From positions 56,581-120,580 of the forward strand of contig NZ_VMNK01000004.1 of the NCBI RefSeq assembly GCF_007625155.1: a stretch of DNA of 64,000 bases, given 5' to 3'. This document shows, in pieces, positions 36,286 through 45,800 of this stretch. The position numbers and the translations under genes were made by a program. This DNA comes from Denitromonas halophila. Its GTDB lineage: Bacteria > Pseudomonadota > Gammaproteobacteria > Burkholderiales > Rhodocyclaceae. Within the stretch, counting starts at the first letter, position 1. Every line of letters begins with the position of its first letter. Below the pieces are notes generated by a model, which worked only from the letters and a program-made list of their open reading frames with translations, was not told where the DNA came from and did no database searches.

Positions 36286-37361
36286 GAGCCGGGGCCTACC
36301 CGAAGTTCTTTTACGGTGATGTTGGCCTTGCCCATGGCCTCGGAGAGTGCGTCGCGATGCCTGGCCAAGGTGTCGGTGGTGTCGGGGTTGTCGGCCGACA
36401 GTTTGATGCGGATCCCGCTGGCATCCAGGGCGATGCGTGCCTCGACGCCGCCGAGCGTAGGCAGGCTGAGGCGCAGGGTGGTTTTCCAGGGGGTGTCTTC
36501 GGCCGTGGCTTCGCCGCCATCGTCCTGCGGGTCCTCGATTTCCAGCGCCATGGCCTGGCCCGGCCAGGCTTGCCCAAGCCAGGTGTAGTTCTGGGTGGCG
36601 AGGGCGTCGAGCTGCTGGTGCATGACCGGTAGCAGGCGGTCCGGGATGACATCGGCGCGTGCGCCGACCGCCGCCTGGGCGGTCGCCGCGGCGGAGCGGG
36701 CCGTGACGCTGCTGTCCGTTGCCGCACTGCTTTGCGGCGCCGGTGTGTTTTGCGTGGTCTGGCCGCTGGTCTGTGCGAGGCTCTGGCGTGCCTGTGGCTC
36801 CCGGAGAAGCACTTCGGTATCCAGCTTGCCGGTGCTCCAGCGGGCGAGGTGAGACTCGTAGAACATGCCGCTTTCGCTGATGCCCTGGCGCAGCGCTGCG
36901 GCAAGCGCCGCGGGGCTGGGCGGGCCGGCCGTGGCTTGCAGGGGCTGGCCGCGGGCGATGCTTGGGGGCTCGGGTGCGGGCTGGCCGGTGAGTAGAAAAC
37001 TGATCAATCGTCCGGTGGGGCTCAGCGCGGCACGGGCGGCGGTGTCGGTTGGTGCGGCCGCAGCGGGATTGGCGATGACGGCGTGGGGCGTGTTGCGTGC
37101 AACGACGAGTGCCAGCCGTTCGCCGACCTGTGCTTGCTGCGGCAGGGCGAGTTTGATGGTGCGGCCATCGACAACGGCCTCGAAGGTGCCGTCGGGGAGG
37201 GCTTTCTGGATGAGCGCGCTGAATTTGTCGCCGGCACGATACTCCGGCAGTTGCGACGGCACGGCGCGAGCCGGCTGCAGCGGCTCGAGCGGGGGTTCGT
37301 CGGCAAAGAAACTGGCCTCGGTCAGCAGTCTCAGGCGTGCTGCGAGGTCACCTGGAATCAT
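36282..37361 (-). CDS. fliK: Flagellar hook-length control protein FliK
   Basis: Secreted molecular ruler that sets hook length and triggers the export switch via FlhB. It has 359 residues, with an Ala/Pro/Gln-rich, low-complexity middle (about 100-240) and the C-terminal hook-length domain (about 265-350: LRLSLPTLGGVEARIALDAS, then DTLARHRDALSEAMGKANI). Sequence conservation is weak outside this domain, as usual for FliK. It overlaps the FlhB-like gene and follows fliT by 60 bases. Confidence 0.85.
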   Translation of the reverse strand: MIPGDLAARLRLLTEASFFADEPPLEPLQPARAVPSQLPEYRAGDKFSALIQKALPDGTFEAVVDGRTIKLALPQQAQVGERLALVVARNTPHAVIANPAAAAPTDTAARAALSPTGRLISFLLTGQPAPEPPSIARGQPLQATAGPPSPAALAAALRQGISESGMFYESHLARWSTGKLDTEVLLREPQARQSLAQTSGQTTQNTPAPQSSAATDSSVTARSAAATAQAAVGARADVIPDRLLPVMHQQLDALATQNYTWLGQAWPGQAMALEIEDPQDDGGEATAEDTPWKTTLRLSLPTLGGVEARIALDASGIRIKLSADNPDTTDTLARHRDALSEAMGKANITVKELRVGPGS

Positions 37362-37421
37362 GATCTGTCCGTCCGACCGTGGGTTGTCTGGCCGCCGAGC
37401 ATGTGCCCGCGGCCAGAAGTG

Positions 37422-37733
37422 TTAACGATAGCTTTGTGACAGTTTGCGGTGGTTGTTGGTGCCGGCCATTTCGTTTTTGGTGTGTTGTCTCAGGGTGTCG
37501 ATGTGCGGCTGGGCAGCACGGATGCTGGCCAAGGCGCGCTCGATCACCGCGGCCAAGGCTGCCGTCTGGCTGCGATCTTGCGGGGCGCGCGGTCGTTGGC
37601 GAATCGTTTCGAGCAATTGCTCCTGCTGGGTCTGGAGCGTGCTCATCTGCTCCCAATCGCCTTTCTCGGCAGCGCTGGAGAGCGCTTCCAGCGTGGCTGC
37701 CAAACGGGTGAAGTCAGTGATCGGAGCGGTCAT
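37422..37733 (-). CDS. fliT: Flagellar protein FliT-like chaperone
   Basis: A 103-residue helical protein, mostly coiled-coil-prone (FTRLAATLEALSSAAEKGDW, then QTQQEQLLETIR). The position directly after fliS and the GDWEQMSTLQTQQEQLL segment fit FliT, the export chaperone of the filament cap FliD. Conservation is low in this family, so context carries much of the call. It is separated from fliS by 11 bases. Confidence 0.78.
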   Translation of the reverse strand: MTAPITDFTRLAATLEALSSAAEKGDWEQMSTLQTQQEQLLETIRQRPRAPQDRSQTAALAAVIERALASIRAAQPHIDTLRQHTKNEMAGTNNHRKLSQSYR

Positions 37734-37744
37734 GGTGCGTCTCC

Positions 37745-38155
37745 TCAGGGCTTGGCTGTGGCCTGTTTCTGACCCAGTTCGGTCCAGGCGCTGCCGATGT
37801 CGGCGAGCAGGCGATAGGCTTCGTCGAGGATGGTGGCGTCGTTGTTCAGGTTGGCCTTGAGCAGCAGCATGACGATGTACTCGTAGAGATCGTCGAGGTT
37901 CTGCGCCAGTTCGCCGCCTTCCTTGATGTTCAGCGCGGCGCGCAATCCGCTGCCGATGATGTCGATGGCCTTGTTGATCGATTCGGCCTTTGCGCTGGTT
38001 TTGCCCTCAAGCATGTGGGCTTTGGCGAGATTGATGGACAGCAGGGCGCCGTTGAACAGCATGACGATCAGGCCATGGGGCGATGAGCCCAGGGCTTCGG
38101 CTTCAATGCCGCCAGAGCGATAGGCAGCAGCGGGGTTGGTGGTATGAGTGAACAT
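37745..38155 (-). CDS. fliS: Flagellar export chaperone FliS
   Basis: Binds flagellin in the cytoplasm and keeps it unpolymerised before export. It has 136 residues; AAAYRSGGIEAEALGSSPHGLIVMLFNGAL is split by a family-typical Pro-His turn, and NLDDLYEYIVMLLLKANLNND is the conserved helix. The gene follows fliD by 36 bases. Flagellin binding is expected for the three adjacent fliC products. Confidence 0.93.
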   Translation of the reverse strand: MFTHTTNPAAAYRSGGIEAEALGSSPHGLIVMLFNGALLSINLAKAHMLEGKTSAKAESINKAIDIIGSGLRAALNIKEGGELAQNLDDLYEYIVMLLLKANLNNDATILDEAYRLLADIGSAWTELGQKQATAKP

Positions 38156-38191
38156 GTGGCTGTTTTCCTGTTGTCCCGATCGTGTTGATTA

Positions 38192-39538
38192 CTACTGGTT
38201 CAGGTTGCTCAAGCTGCTCAGTTGCTGTGTGAGGTAAGTGCTTGTGGTGTTGAGGCTGGCCACGAGGGTGTCGAGCGCGGTGAATTGCGCGCGCAAACGC
38301 GCTTCGGTGAGATCAAACTGGCGCTCCAGCCGTTCGCGCTGGCTGTCGATGTTTGAAATCGAAGATTCGATGCCGGTGACGCTGTTGTCGATCAGGCCGT
38401 CGGACTGGGTGAAGGCGGTGGCCATCGTGTCGATGGCTGTGCCGTAGGCGCCGAGTGTATTGACGACGCCGTCAAAATCGGTGGCGACCGCGTTGTTGAG
38501 CTTGGTACTGTCGAGCGTCAGCGTGCCGTCTTGCGCAAAGGAGACGCCGATACTGAACAGGTATTGATAGTCGCTGCCGGCAATGCTGGTGGGCACGGTG
38601 CCCATGGTGTCGCGCATGCGGCCGAGCAGCGTGCGGGTGACGGAGTCGCCGTTGAGCGGCTCGCCGACCTTGGTCTCGGCGTTGTAGGCGCTCTTGGTGC
38701 CGATGTCGAGGCGCAGGCTGTTGTAGGCGTCGACCATGGCTTTGACCGCGGTTTCGATGCCGGTGCTGTCCCGCGCCACGTCGAGTGTGCTGGACCCGAT
38801 TGCTTTCGCCGTGACGGTGACGTTGGAGATGGCGCTGGTGACGGTGTTGCTTTGCGAGGTGACCGTTTCGCCTTCGATCGTGATGATCGAGTTGAGCGCC
38901 GCCGTCGCGCTCGGGTGTGCGCCATCGAAGGTCGCCAGACCGGTCAGGTTGGGGTCGCCGCCGCTGACCGACAGCGTAAAGGCGTTGTCGGTGCCGGTCT
39001 CTTTCGAGGTGAGCACCAGGCGGCTGCCGGCATCGCCAGTAACCACTGTCGCCCGTACGTCGATGCCTGCGTCGTTGATGGCGTTGGCCACATCCTGCAG
39101 GCTGTTGCCGCCGCTGGCGAGCACCACGTCCTGGGTGCTGCCGTTGATCGAAAAGCTGAGTGTGCCGGCGCCAAAAGTCGCGCCGCCGGCTTGAATCGCT
39201 GAGAAGGACTTTTGCGCTTTGGCTAACTGCACTACATCGATCGCGTAGCTGCCGGTCTTGGCGAAGGTGTCGGCGGTGGCCGAGATTACATCACCATCGC
39301 CAACCGTGGCCGCGAACGCCGCCAGTTTGTTGGGGTCGCTCAGTGTCTTGGAGGCGGTTTGCAGCTCAGACAACTTGCTTTTGACCGAGCCCAGCGCCGA
39401 AATCTTGGCCGAGTAGGACGATTCTTTTTGGGTCAGCGCGGTCAGCGGACGACGCTCAAGCGCCATCAGCTGACTGACGATGTCATTTGAGTTGAGGCCG
39501 GAGCCGATACCCAGTGATGAAATGCTGCCGGTGGCCAT
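38192..39538 (-). CDS. fliD: Flagellar filament cap protein FliD (HAP2)
   Basis: Cap protein at the filament tip that promotes flagellin polymerisation. It has 448 residues, with the N-terminal SSLGIGSGLNSNDIVSQLM, the FliD-N coiled region up to about 100, middle head domains, and the C-terminal helix (RERLERQFDLTEARLRAQF, STYLTQQLSSLSNLNQ). It follows flaG by 14 bases and precedes fliS. Size and domain order are normal. Confidence 0.95.
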   Translation of the reverse strand: MATGSISSLGIGSGLNSNDIVSQLMALERRPLTALTQKESSYSAKISALGSVKSKLSELQTASKTLSDPNKLAAFAATVGDGDVISATADTFAKTGSYAIDVVQLAKAQKSFSAIQAGGATFGAGTLSFSINGSTQDVVLASGGNSLQDVANAINDAGIDVRATVVTGDAGSRLVLTSKETGTDNAFTLSVSGGDPNLTGLATFDGAHPSATAALNSIITIEGETVTSQSNTVTSAISNVTVTAKAIGSSTLDVARDSTGIETAVKAMVDAYNSLRLDIGTKSAYNAETKVGEPLNGDSVTRTLLGRMRDTMGTVPTSIAGSDYQYLFSIGVSFAQDGTLTLDSTKLNNAVATDFDGVVNTLGAYGTAIDTMATAFTQSDGLIDNSVTGIESSISNIDSQRERLERQFDLTEARLRAQFTALDTLVASLNTTSTYLTQQLSSLSNLNQ

Positions 39539-39552
39539 GATGTGCCTCCTCG

Positions 39553-39972
39553 TTACGCTTTTTGCTCGACGAGCAAGCCGGCGCGAATGTCGGCAATGTT
39601 GTCGTTGAGCATTTCTGCGATTTTCAGAAACTCTTCCGACGGAATCTGTCGGATCACTTCTTTGGACTCGCGTTCAATGACCTTGATCACCACCGTTCCT
39701 GATTTGTCGTTCAGGCTGAAGGTGATGTCACGAGCGATGGCTTGCAGTGACGCCTGGGCTCGCTCGACGGCCTCTTTCAGTTTAGCCGGATCCTGCTCAA
39801 GTGCTGCCTTGGCCTGCGCGTCGCGTGCCGCGTTGGCCTTTTCCAGGGCCTGAGTCTGCTGAATCTGCTCGGCTGCATTGGGTTGTCCTGGAGCGGATCC
39901 TGCCCGGCCGCCAGACGCGGCTTGCGGTGACACAAACTGTGCAGCGGTAGAGGTGACGGGCTGGATGCTCAT
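39553..39972 (-). CDS. flaG: FlaG family flagellar protein
   Basis: A 139-residue protein with a Gln/Ala-rich variable N-terminal half and a C-terminal FlaG domain (ITFSLNDKSGTVVIKVIERE, then EVIRQIPSEEFLKIAEML). FlaG affects filament length or stability in several bacteria. It lies between the flagellins and fliD, in the common fliC-flaG-fliD order. The 95-base gap before it contains the hairpin that follows the last flagellin gene. Confidence 0.9.
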   Translation of the reverse strand: MSIQPVTSTAAQFVSPQAASGGRAGSAPGQPNAAEQIQQTQALEKANAARDAQAKAALEQDPAKLKEAVERAQASLQAIARDITFSLNDKSGTVVIKVIERESKEVIRQIPSEEFLKIAEMLNDNIADIRAGLLVEQKA

Positions 39973-40027
39973 GGTGTTCTCCTGATTGCCGGGGCCGGTG
40001 GCATCGTTTGCCGTAGCCGGCAGATCC

Positions 40028-40048
40028 GACCGGCAGGCTTTGCCGGTC
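40028..40048 (-). terminator. Hairpin after the third flagellin gene
   Basis: The stem GACCGGCA / TGCCGGTC has a 5-base loop and starts 20 bases after the fliC stop. No U-run follows, so it may stabilise the flagellin mRNA 3' end or cause partial termination before flaG. Confidence 0.55.
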
Positions 40049-40067
40049 GTTCGGCGCTAAACAAGGC

Positions 40068-40862
40068 TTAACCTTGCAACAAAGACAAAACGCTCTGCGG
40101 CACGCTGTTGGCCTGGGCCACCATGGCGGTACCGGATTGCTGAAGAATCTGGGCGCGGGTCAGCGCTGCGGTTTCGGCAGCGAAGTCGGCGTCCATGATG
40201 CGGCTGCGTGCGGCGTATTGGTTCTCGCGCGCGGTTTCAAGTTGCTGAATCGTGAATTGCATCCGGCCCATCACACCGCCAATGGTGGCGCGGTTGCTGG
40301 CGACGCTGTTCAGCGCGTTGTCAATCGAGGCGATCGCCAGTGCGGCTGCGGCACTCGTGCTGACCGCGCCACCAATTGAGGCCACGCTGGTGAAAGTGGC
40401 CGACATGCTGTCGGCGGCGCCTGCGCCAATCTGGAAGGTGAAAGTACCGAAGACCGACTGGTTATTGAGTTTGGCGGCACCTTGCAGGCGGCCGAGTTCA
40501 GTATCGAGCTGCGAAAATTCTGCATTCAGATAGCCGCGCTCGGTGTCGGAAATGGTGCCGTTGAGCGATTGCACCGCCAGTTCTCGCATACGTTGCAGGA
40601 TGTCCGCCGATGTGCCGAGAGCGCCATCGGCGGTTTGGGAAAAGGAGATGCCATCCGAAGCGTTGCGCATGGCAACGGTCAAACCACGTGCGTCTGCCTC
40701 CATCCGTTGAGCCACCGCCAGACCGGCAGCATCGTCGCGGGCGCTATTGACGCGCAGGCCGGACGAGAGCCGTTGGAGCGATGTGGCCAGACCTTCCTGG
40801 CTACGGTTGAGGTTGCGCTGAGCATTCAGCGAGTAGACGTTTGTGTTGATGACTTGCGGCAT
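40068..40862 (-). CDS. fliC: Flagellin, third tandem copy
   Basis: Short flagellin of 264 residues, consisting of the D0/D1 helices only with no D2/D3 head. N-terminus MPQVINTNVYSLNAQRNLNR (Pro at 2, where the others have Ala) and C-terminal QILQQSGTAMVAQANSVPQS (then VLSLLQG) are canonical. The variable centre (about 140-185) is very close to that of the first copy and unlike the second. Ser/Thr residues there could be glycosylated by the adjacent island. A hairpin separates it from the second copy. Confidence 0.96.
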   Translation of the reverse strand: MPQVINTNVYSLNAQRNLNRSQEGLATSLQRLSSGLRVNSARDDAAGLAVAQRMEADARGLTVAMRNASDGISFSQTADGALGTSADILQRMRELAVQSLNGTISDTERGYLNAEFSQLDTELGRLQGAAKLNNQSVFGTFTFQIGAGAADSMSATFTSVASIGGAVSTSAAAALAIASIDNALNSVASNRATIGGVMGRMQFTIQQLETARENQYAARSRIMDADFAAETAALTRAQILQQSGTAMVAQANSVPQSVLSLLQG

Positions 40863-40878
40863 GACGGCCTCCTTTTGG

Positions 40879-40903
40879 CGTCCGGCCTTTGCTCAGCCGG
40901 ACG
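40879..40903 (-). other. Intergenic hairpin between flagellin copies 2 and 3
   Basis: The stem CGTCCGGC / GCCGGACG has a 9-base loop. It lies in the 58-base gap, just upstream of the ribosome-binding site of the third copy. It may stabilise or separate the messages. Confidence 0.5.
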
Positions 40904-40920
40904 ATCCCAAATTGGTTGGA

Positions 40921-41715
40921 TTAGCCACGTAGCAGCGACAACACGTTCTGCGGGACGCTATTCGCTTGCGCTACCATCGCGGTACCCGACTGTTGCAAAA
41001 TCTGTGCCCGCGTGAGGTTGGCGGTTTCAGAGGCGAAGTCTGCATCCATGATCCGGCTACGTGCAGCGTATTGATTCTCACGTGCCGTTTCGAGCTGCTG
41101 GATGGTGAATTGCATCCGGCCCATCACACCGCCGATGGTGGCGCGGTTGCTGGCGATGCTGTTCAGCGCATTGTCGATCGCGGAGATGGCGGCGGACGCG
41201 GTGGCCGAGGTGCCCACGCCACCACCGACGGCAGCAACGCTGGCAAAGTTGGCCGCCATGCTGTCGGCCGCTGCCGCGCCAATCTGGAAGGTGAAGGCGC
41301 CAAACGCCGATTGGTTATTGAGTTTTGCCGCACCTTGGAGGCGAGCCAGCTCGGCATCCAGTTGGCCGAATTCGGCGTTGAGGTAGCCGCGCTCGGTGTC
41401 GGAGATGGTGCCGTTGAGCGACTGGACGGCCAGTTCGCGCATCCGCTGCAGCATGTCGGCGGATGTTGACAATGCGCCGTCAGCCGTCTGTGCAAAGGAG
41501 ATGCCGTCGGAGGCGTTACGCATTGCCACGGTCAGGCCGCGGGCATCGGCTTCCATGCGTTGAGCCACGGCCAGGCCGGCGGCGTCGTCACGGGCACTGT
41601 TGATGCGCAGGCCGGAAGACAGACGCTGGAGGGAGGTGGCGAGGCCTTCCTGGCTGCGATTGAGGTTACGTTGAGCGTTCAACGAATAGACGTTGGTGTT
41701 GATGACTTGTGCCAT
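40921..41715 (-). CDS. fliC: Flagellin, second tandem copy
   Basis: Short flagellin of 264 residues with the same D0/D1 helices (MAQVINTNVYSLNAQRNLNR at the start, SVPQNVLSLLRG at the end). Its centre differs from the other two copies (AANFASVAAVGGGVGTSATA, against ATFTSVASIGGAVST in the first and third). It has a GGAG ribosome-binding site. Different promoters or messages may set the filament composition. Confidence 0.96.
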   Translation of the reverse strand: MAQVINTNVYSLNAQRNLNRSQEGLATSLQRLSSGLRINSARDDAAGLAVAQRMEADARGLTVAMRNASDGISFAQTADGALSTSADMLQRMRELAVQSLNGTISDTERGYLNAEFGQLDAELARLQGAAKLNNQSAFGAFTFQIGAAAADSMAANFASVAAVGGGVGTSATASAAISAIDNALNSIASNRATIGGVMGRMQFTIQQLETARENQYAARSRIMDADFASETANLTRAQILQQSGTAMVAQANSVPQNVLSLLRG

Positions 41716-41744
41716 GACGATCTCCTTGGCGATCGATGTTGCTG

Positions 41745-41768
41745 GGGCTGAGCCGAATGGCTCAGCCC
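41745..41768 (-). other. Intergenic hairpin between flagellin copies 1 and 2
   Basis: A perfect 10-base-pair stem GGGCTGAGCC / GGCTCAGCCC with a GAAT tetraloop. It starts 14 bases after the first copy's stop and has no U-run. Confidence 0.6.
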
Positions 41769-41782
41769 GTCGATAGATGTTG

Positions 41783-42577
41783 TTAGCCGCGCAGCAGCGA
41801 GAGCACGTTTTGCGGCACGCTGTTGGCCTGGGCCACCATCGCGGTACCCGACTGCTGCAGAATCTGCGCGCGGGTCAGACTGGCCGTTTCCATCGCGAAG
41901 TCTGCATCCATGATCCGGCTCCGTGCGGCGTATTGGTTCTCACGCGCTGTTTCGAGTTGCTGAATGGTGAATTGCATCCGGCCCATCACGCCGCCGACGG
42001 TGGCGCGGTTACTGGCGACGCTGTTGAGTGCGTTGTCGATTGAGGCAATGGCCAGTGCCGCCGCTGCGGCGGTACTGACCGCGCCGCCGATGGAGGCCAC
42101 GCTGGTAAAGGTGGCGGCCATGCTGTCGGCCGCTGCTGCGCCGATCTGGAAAGTAAAGGCGCCGAATGCCGACTGGTTGTTGAGTTTGGCTGCGCCTTGC
42201 AGACGACCCAGCTCGGCATCCAGTTGGCCAAATTCGGCGTTGAGGTAGCCGCGTTCGGTGTCGGAGATGGTGCCGTTGAGCGACTGGACGGCCAGTTCGC
42301 GCATCCGTTGCAGCATGTCGGCGGACGTTGCCAGAGCGCCGTCAGCGGTCTGGGCGAATGAGATACCATCAGAGGCGTTACGCATGGCGACAGTCAGGCC
42401 GCGGGCATCGGCTTCCATGCGCTGAGCGACGGCGAGGCCGGCGGCGTCGTCACGGGCGCTGTTGATGCGCAGGCCGGAGGACAGGCGCTGCAGCGACGTG
42501 GCCAAGCCTTCCTGGCTGCGGTTAAGGTTCCGCTGGGCATTCAGCGAGTACACGTTGGTGTTGATAACTTGTGCCAT
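41783..42577 (-). CDS. fliC: Flagellin, first tandem copy
   Basis: Main candidate for the principal flagellin: 264 residues, first in transcription order, with a long untranslated region upstream and AGGAG before the ATG. The helical N-terminus includes LQRLSSGLRINSARDDAAGL and the C-terminus includes AARSRIMDADFAMETASLTR. The roughly 45-residue variable centre is Ala/Ser-rich. Without D2/D3 domains the filament should be thin and smooth, as for other betaproteobacterial short flagellins. Confidence 0.96.
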   Translation of the reverse strand: MAQVINTNVYSLNAQRNLNRSQEGLATSLQRLSSGLRINSARDDAAGLAVAQRMEADARGLTVAMRNASDGISFAQTADGALATSADMLQRMRELAVQSLNGTISDTERGYLNAEFGQLDAELGRLQGAAKLNNQSAFGAFTFQIGAAAADSMAATFTSVASIGGAVSTAAAAALAIASIDNALNSVASNRATVGGVMGRMQFTIQQLETARENQYAARSRIMDADFAMETASLTRAQILQQSGTAMVAQANSVPQNVLSLLRG

Positions 42578-42630
42578 GGTAAATCTCCTGATTCAACTGG
42601 TTCAGCTCTGGTCTGACTGAGGATCTGTTT

Positions 42631-42648
42631 GGCATTGATGTGCCAGTC
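42631..42648 (-). promoter_or_regulatory. Degenerate sigma-54-like site upstream of flagellin
   Basis: CTGGCACATCAATGCC on the minus strand resembles a -24/-12 sigma-54 promoter. The GG-GC spacing is 9 bases, one fewer than the usual 10, so activity is doubtful. No good sigma-28 site was found in 42578-42860. Confidence 0.25.
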
Positions 42649-42737
42649 CCCATGGCCCTACCTACGGCGACGCAGTAAAAAACTGAAGACTGATTTTTTA
42701 TTTGGCGATAGGCGTCAATCGCCCTGCCGCAAAGGAT

Positions 42738-42773
42738 TTCGGCGCCGCGCCCTTGAGGGACGTCGGCGCCGAA
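42738..42773 (-). terminator. Hairpin downstream of the glycosyltransferase gene
   Basis: The stem TTCGGCGCCG / CGGCGCCGAA has a 16-base loop. It lies in the 283-base gap between the glycosyltransferase stop and the first flagellin. No long U-run follows; it could still end the glycan operon. The remainder of the gap is the flagellin promoter region. Confidence 0.5.
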
Positions 42774-42860
42774 TGCTGCGGTGCGGTGGCAATGCCGGGC
42801 GACTTTGCCTAAAAGGAAGAAGGGGATTGCATGGTCTGCATCCCCCGTGTTCGCTTGGTT

Positions 42861-45800
42861 TTAGGGCAGGTGCTGGGCCAGCCAGTCGTCCACGTGATGC
42901 TCAAGAATGTAGTCGGCGAGCACCCAGTCGCGCAGGCGGTCACCGGCTTTCGCGGTGGCGTCAAGGTCGTTTAAGTGTGCGCGAATGGCGTCGACCCACT
43001 CGCGGGTGGAATTGTTAACCCGTGTAACAGGCGCGCTGCGGTAGGGCTCGACATCGGTGCACACGACGGGCCAGCCGAGCAGGCCGTAATCCAATAAACG
43101 CAAGTTGCTCTTGGCCTCGTTGAACGCATTGATTTCCAATGGCGCGACTGCCAGATCCAGATTCAGGCTGGCGAGTTTTTCCGGATAGTCATCGAAATTC
43201 ACCCAGTCATGCACCTCTCGGACATAGGGTTTGATGTCCTCCGGGCACATGCCAAAGAAGACCCAGTCGGCCTCCTGGTGGGTTTCGATGATCGCGTCCC
43301 GGATCAAGGCCAGATCGCCGGCGTGCTGCATGGCGCCGGCCCAACCGATCCGTGGTTTGGTGCTGACCCGGCGTTGTGATGCGACATGCCCCCAGCGTGC
43401 CCATTCGAGCCGGTTGGGAACGACACGGATGTCGTCGATCATGTGCCGGGCGAACTCGGCCAGCGGTTCGGTCGACACAATGAGCCGGTCACACAGACCG
43501 ATGGCGTTGCGCACCCGGGAGCGGGTGTCGCGCGACCAGTGATCGAACAGATTGCTCTTCTCCGGCACGGCAGTGGCCAGATCGTCCATTGAAGCGACAC
43601 GCAATAGTTCAGGCGCGTAGGTCTGAAGTTGCTGGAGCAGCTGGATGTGCTGGTTGGAAAAGCCGTGATGGAGAATAAAGCTGCGGGCGCCGTCGAGCCG
43701 GACCAAATCGGCCAGGGTTGGAATGCGCCGTTTGCGGGAGTCCGGATAGCTGAAGAAGGCGCCCAGCGCCTTGCCGGCCCGGCGCGCGGCGCGTAGTGGC
43801 CCGGTGACGCGATACTCGCCCGCGCCGCTGACCGGGTCGGCGATGATGCGTGGCATGTCGGTCATGGGTAGATGTCGCCAGCCCACCGCACAGCCGGTGT
43901 CGATCCGGGTGTCCTGGTGGCCGAGCAGCAAGTTCGGGTTCCAGGCCGGATCGTGACGGATCAGGGGCAGGCAACGGGTGATCAGCTGGCGCTCCTGCTT
44001 CAATCGCGCCAGTTCGTTGCTTGCTTGTTCGACCTCGTGCTCGACGATGGCGATGGCCTCGCGCGGCGGTGCGTCGTCATCGTAGTGGGCGACCGTACTC
44101 CATGGGGTCCAGACCAGGCGGCCGTGGGCCGCGAGCCTCAGGGTCAGTTCGGCGGTGGGGTAGCTCAAATGCTGTGATTCGTCCATGCCACCAATGGCAT
44201 TGAAATGTGAGCGCCGCAGCAGGAGCACCGCGCTGTCGAGTACCGAACAATTGACGTCGGTCTGCTGTCGTCCCAGATAGCCGGGATGAAGCATTGTTCG
44301 CTCTCCGGTGTCTGGTGAGCCAATAAAGGGCGCGAGACCTACAACGCTGCCGGTGAAGTCGAGTGCCTGGCTGCCCGGGGTGACCAGCCGTGGCGCAACG
44401 GCGGCAACCTCGGGGCGTTGGCCGTGGTTGAGCAGTCGGGACAGCCAGTTGCCGTTCAGCACTTGTACATCGTTATGCATCAGCACGACGAATTCGGCTT
44501 CGCTGGCCGAAACGGCGGTGTTGAACAGTCGGCAGATATTCCATTCGCCGTCGATGTCCATGCGCCTCAGGCGGTCGGGGTGCGTGGCGATCTGGGTGGC
44601 CAGCCAGGCGAGCATGTCCGGGTCGTCCGAGGCGTTGTTGACCAGCGTGATGCGGGCTTCGGCGTAGTCTGTCTTGTCTAGCAGGCTCTCGAGCAAGGGC
44701 GACAGGTACTCGAGGTGATTGCGGAAGGGAATGATGATGTCGACCGAGGGCGTCGTGCTGTGCTGGTATTCGATGCGCCAGGTGGCGTGAAGATGGCCGG
44801 GGCGGACCCGTCCCGATACCTCGCGCCGTGCCAGATGGGCCTGCACCGCGGCCATCGCGTCGCCGTCGGAAATGAGCACATGCGGCGAGACCGGCAGGCT
44901 CAGCAGGGGGTCGGGAATGTGGCCGATGGCCGGGGCGCCGATCTGGTCGAGGACGCGCAGCGTCAGGTCGTAGAAATGCGCGCCCGGCAGTTCGCTGCAT
45001 CCCCCGGCGGCGGCGTACGCCGTGCGACGCATCCACAGTGGGCCGACGTAATCGGTTGCGGTGAGCATGTCGGGGAGCATGTCTGGCTTGAAGCGCGGTT
45101 CGACCCGGTCGTCACCGTGTCGGCTGACGTCGTCATCGCAGTAGCACGCGCCGATGGAGGTGTTGGTGGCGAACTCATGCGCGATCCGCCACAGACAGAA
45201 CGGGTCGAGGCGGCTGCCCGGGGGCAGGAGGGCGACGACGTCGCAGCCGTTTTCGGCAACGGCCGCATCGCTGATCGCTTTGACGTCTCGGTGCGTCGGG
45301 GCGATCCGCCATTCGATATTGGCAACGTCTTCGATCGCGGGATCGGGGCAGGGCGTGGGTGCCAGTACGGTCAGGGTCCACAGCGGGTACGGTTGTTGGG
45401 CGACGCTGTCGAGAGTGTCGGCGAGCAGACCATAGTCGGCGGCGACTGCGTGCACCAGGAGGTGAATGCGCGGTTCCTGTGGCCAGTGGCGCATGACGCG
45501 CTGGAGCAGAGTGTGATCGGTCTCGAGATAGTTGCGCGCGTTCAGAAAGCTCTCGTAGTCGCGATTCATGGCGCCAGACTGACTGTCTGGTGTCTGGCCA
45601 AGGAGGTTCAGCGCCTGGGTGCCGGTCTTTTCGGCGGCCATGCGCGCGAGCATGGCGTTGGCGTCATGCAAGGTGTCGCTCAAGCCGGCGGCGCGGCCGC
45701 TGCAGGCGCGAATCGCCATGGCGGTGACCACGATGAGATCGTCACGGGCGCCGTCGACGTACTCCTTGAAGATCGGTATGGCCTCCTTGCTGCCGAGGCT

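Noticed and set aside
42631..42648. Sigma-54 promoter for the first flagellin gene as a firm call
   Set aside because: The -24/-12 spacing is one base short, which normally abolishes activity. It is kept only as a low-confidence feature.
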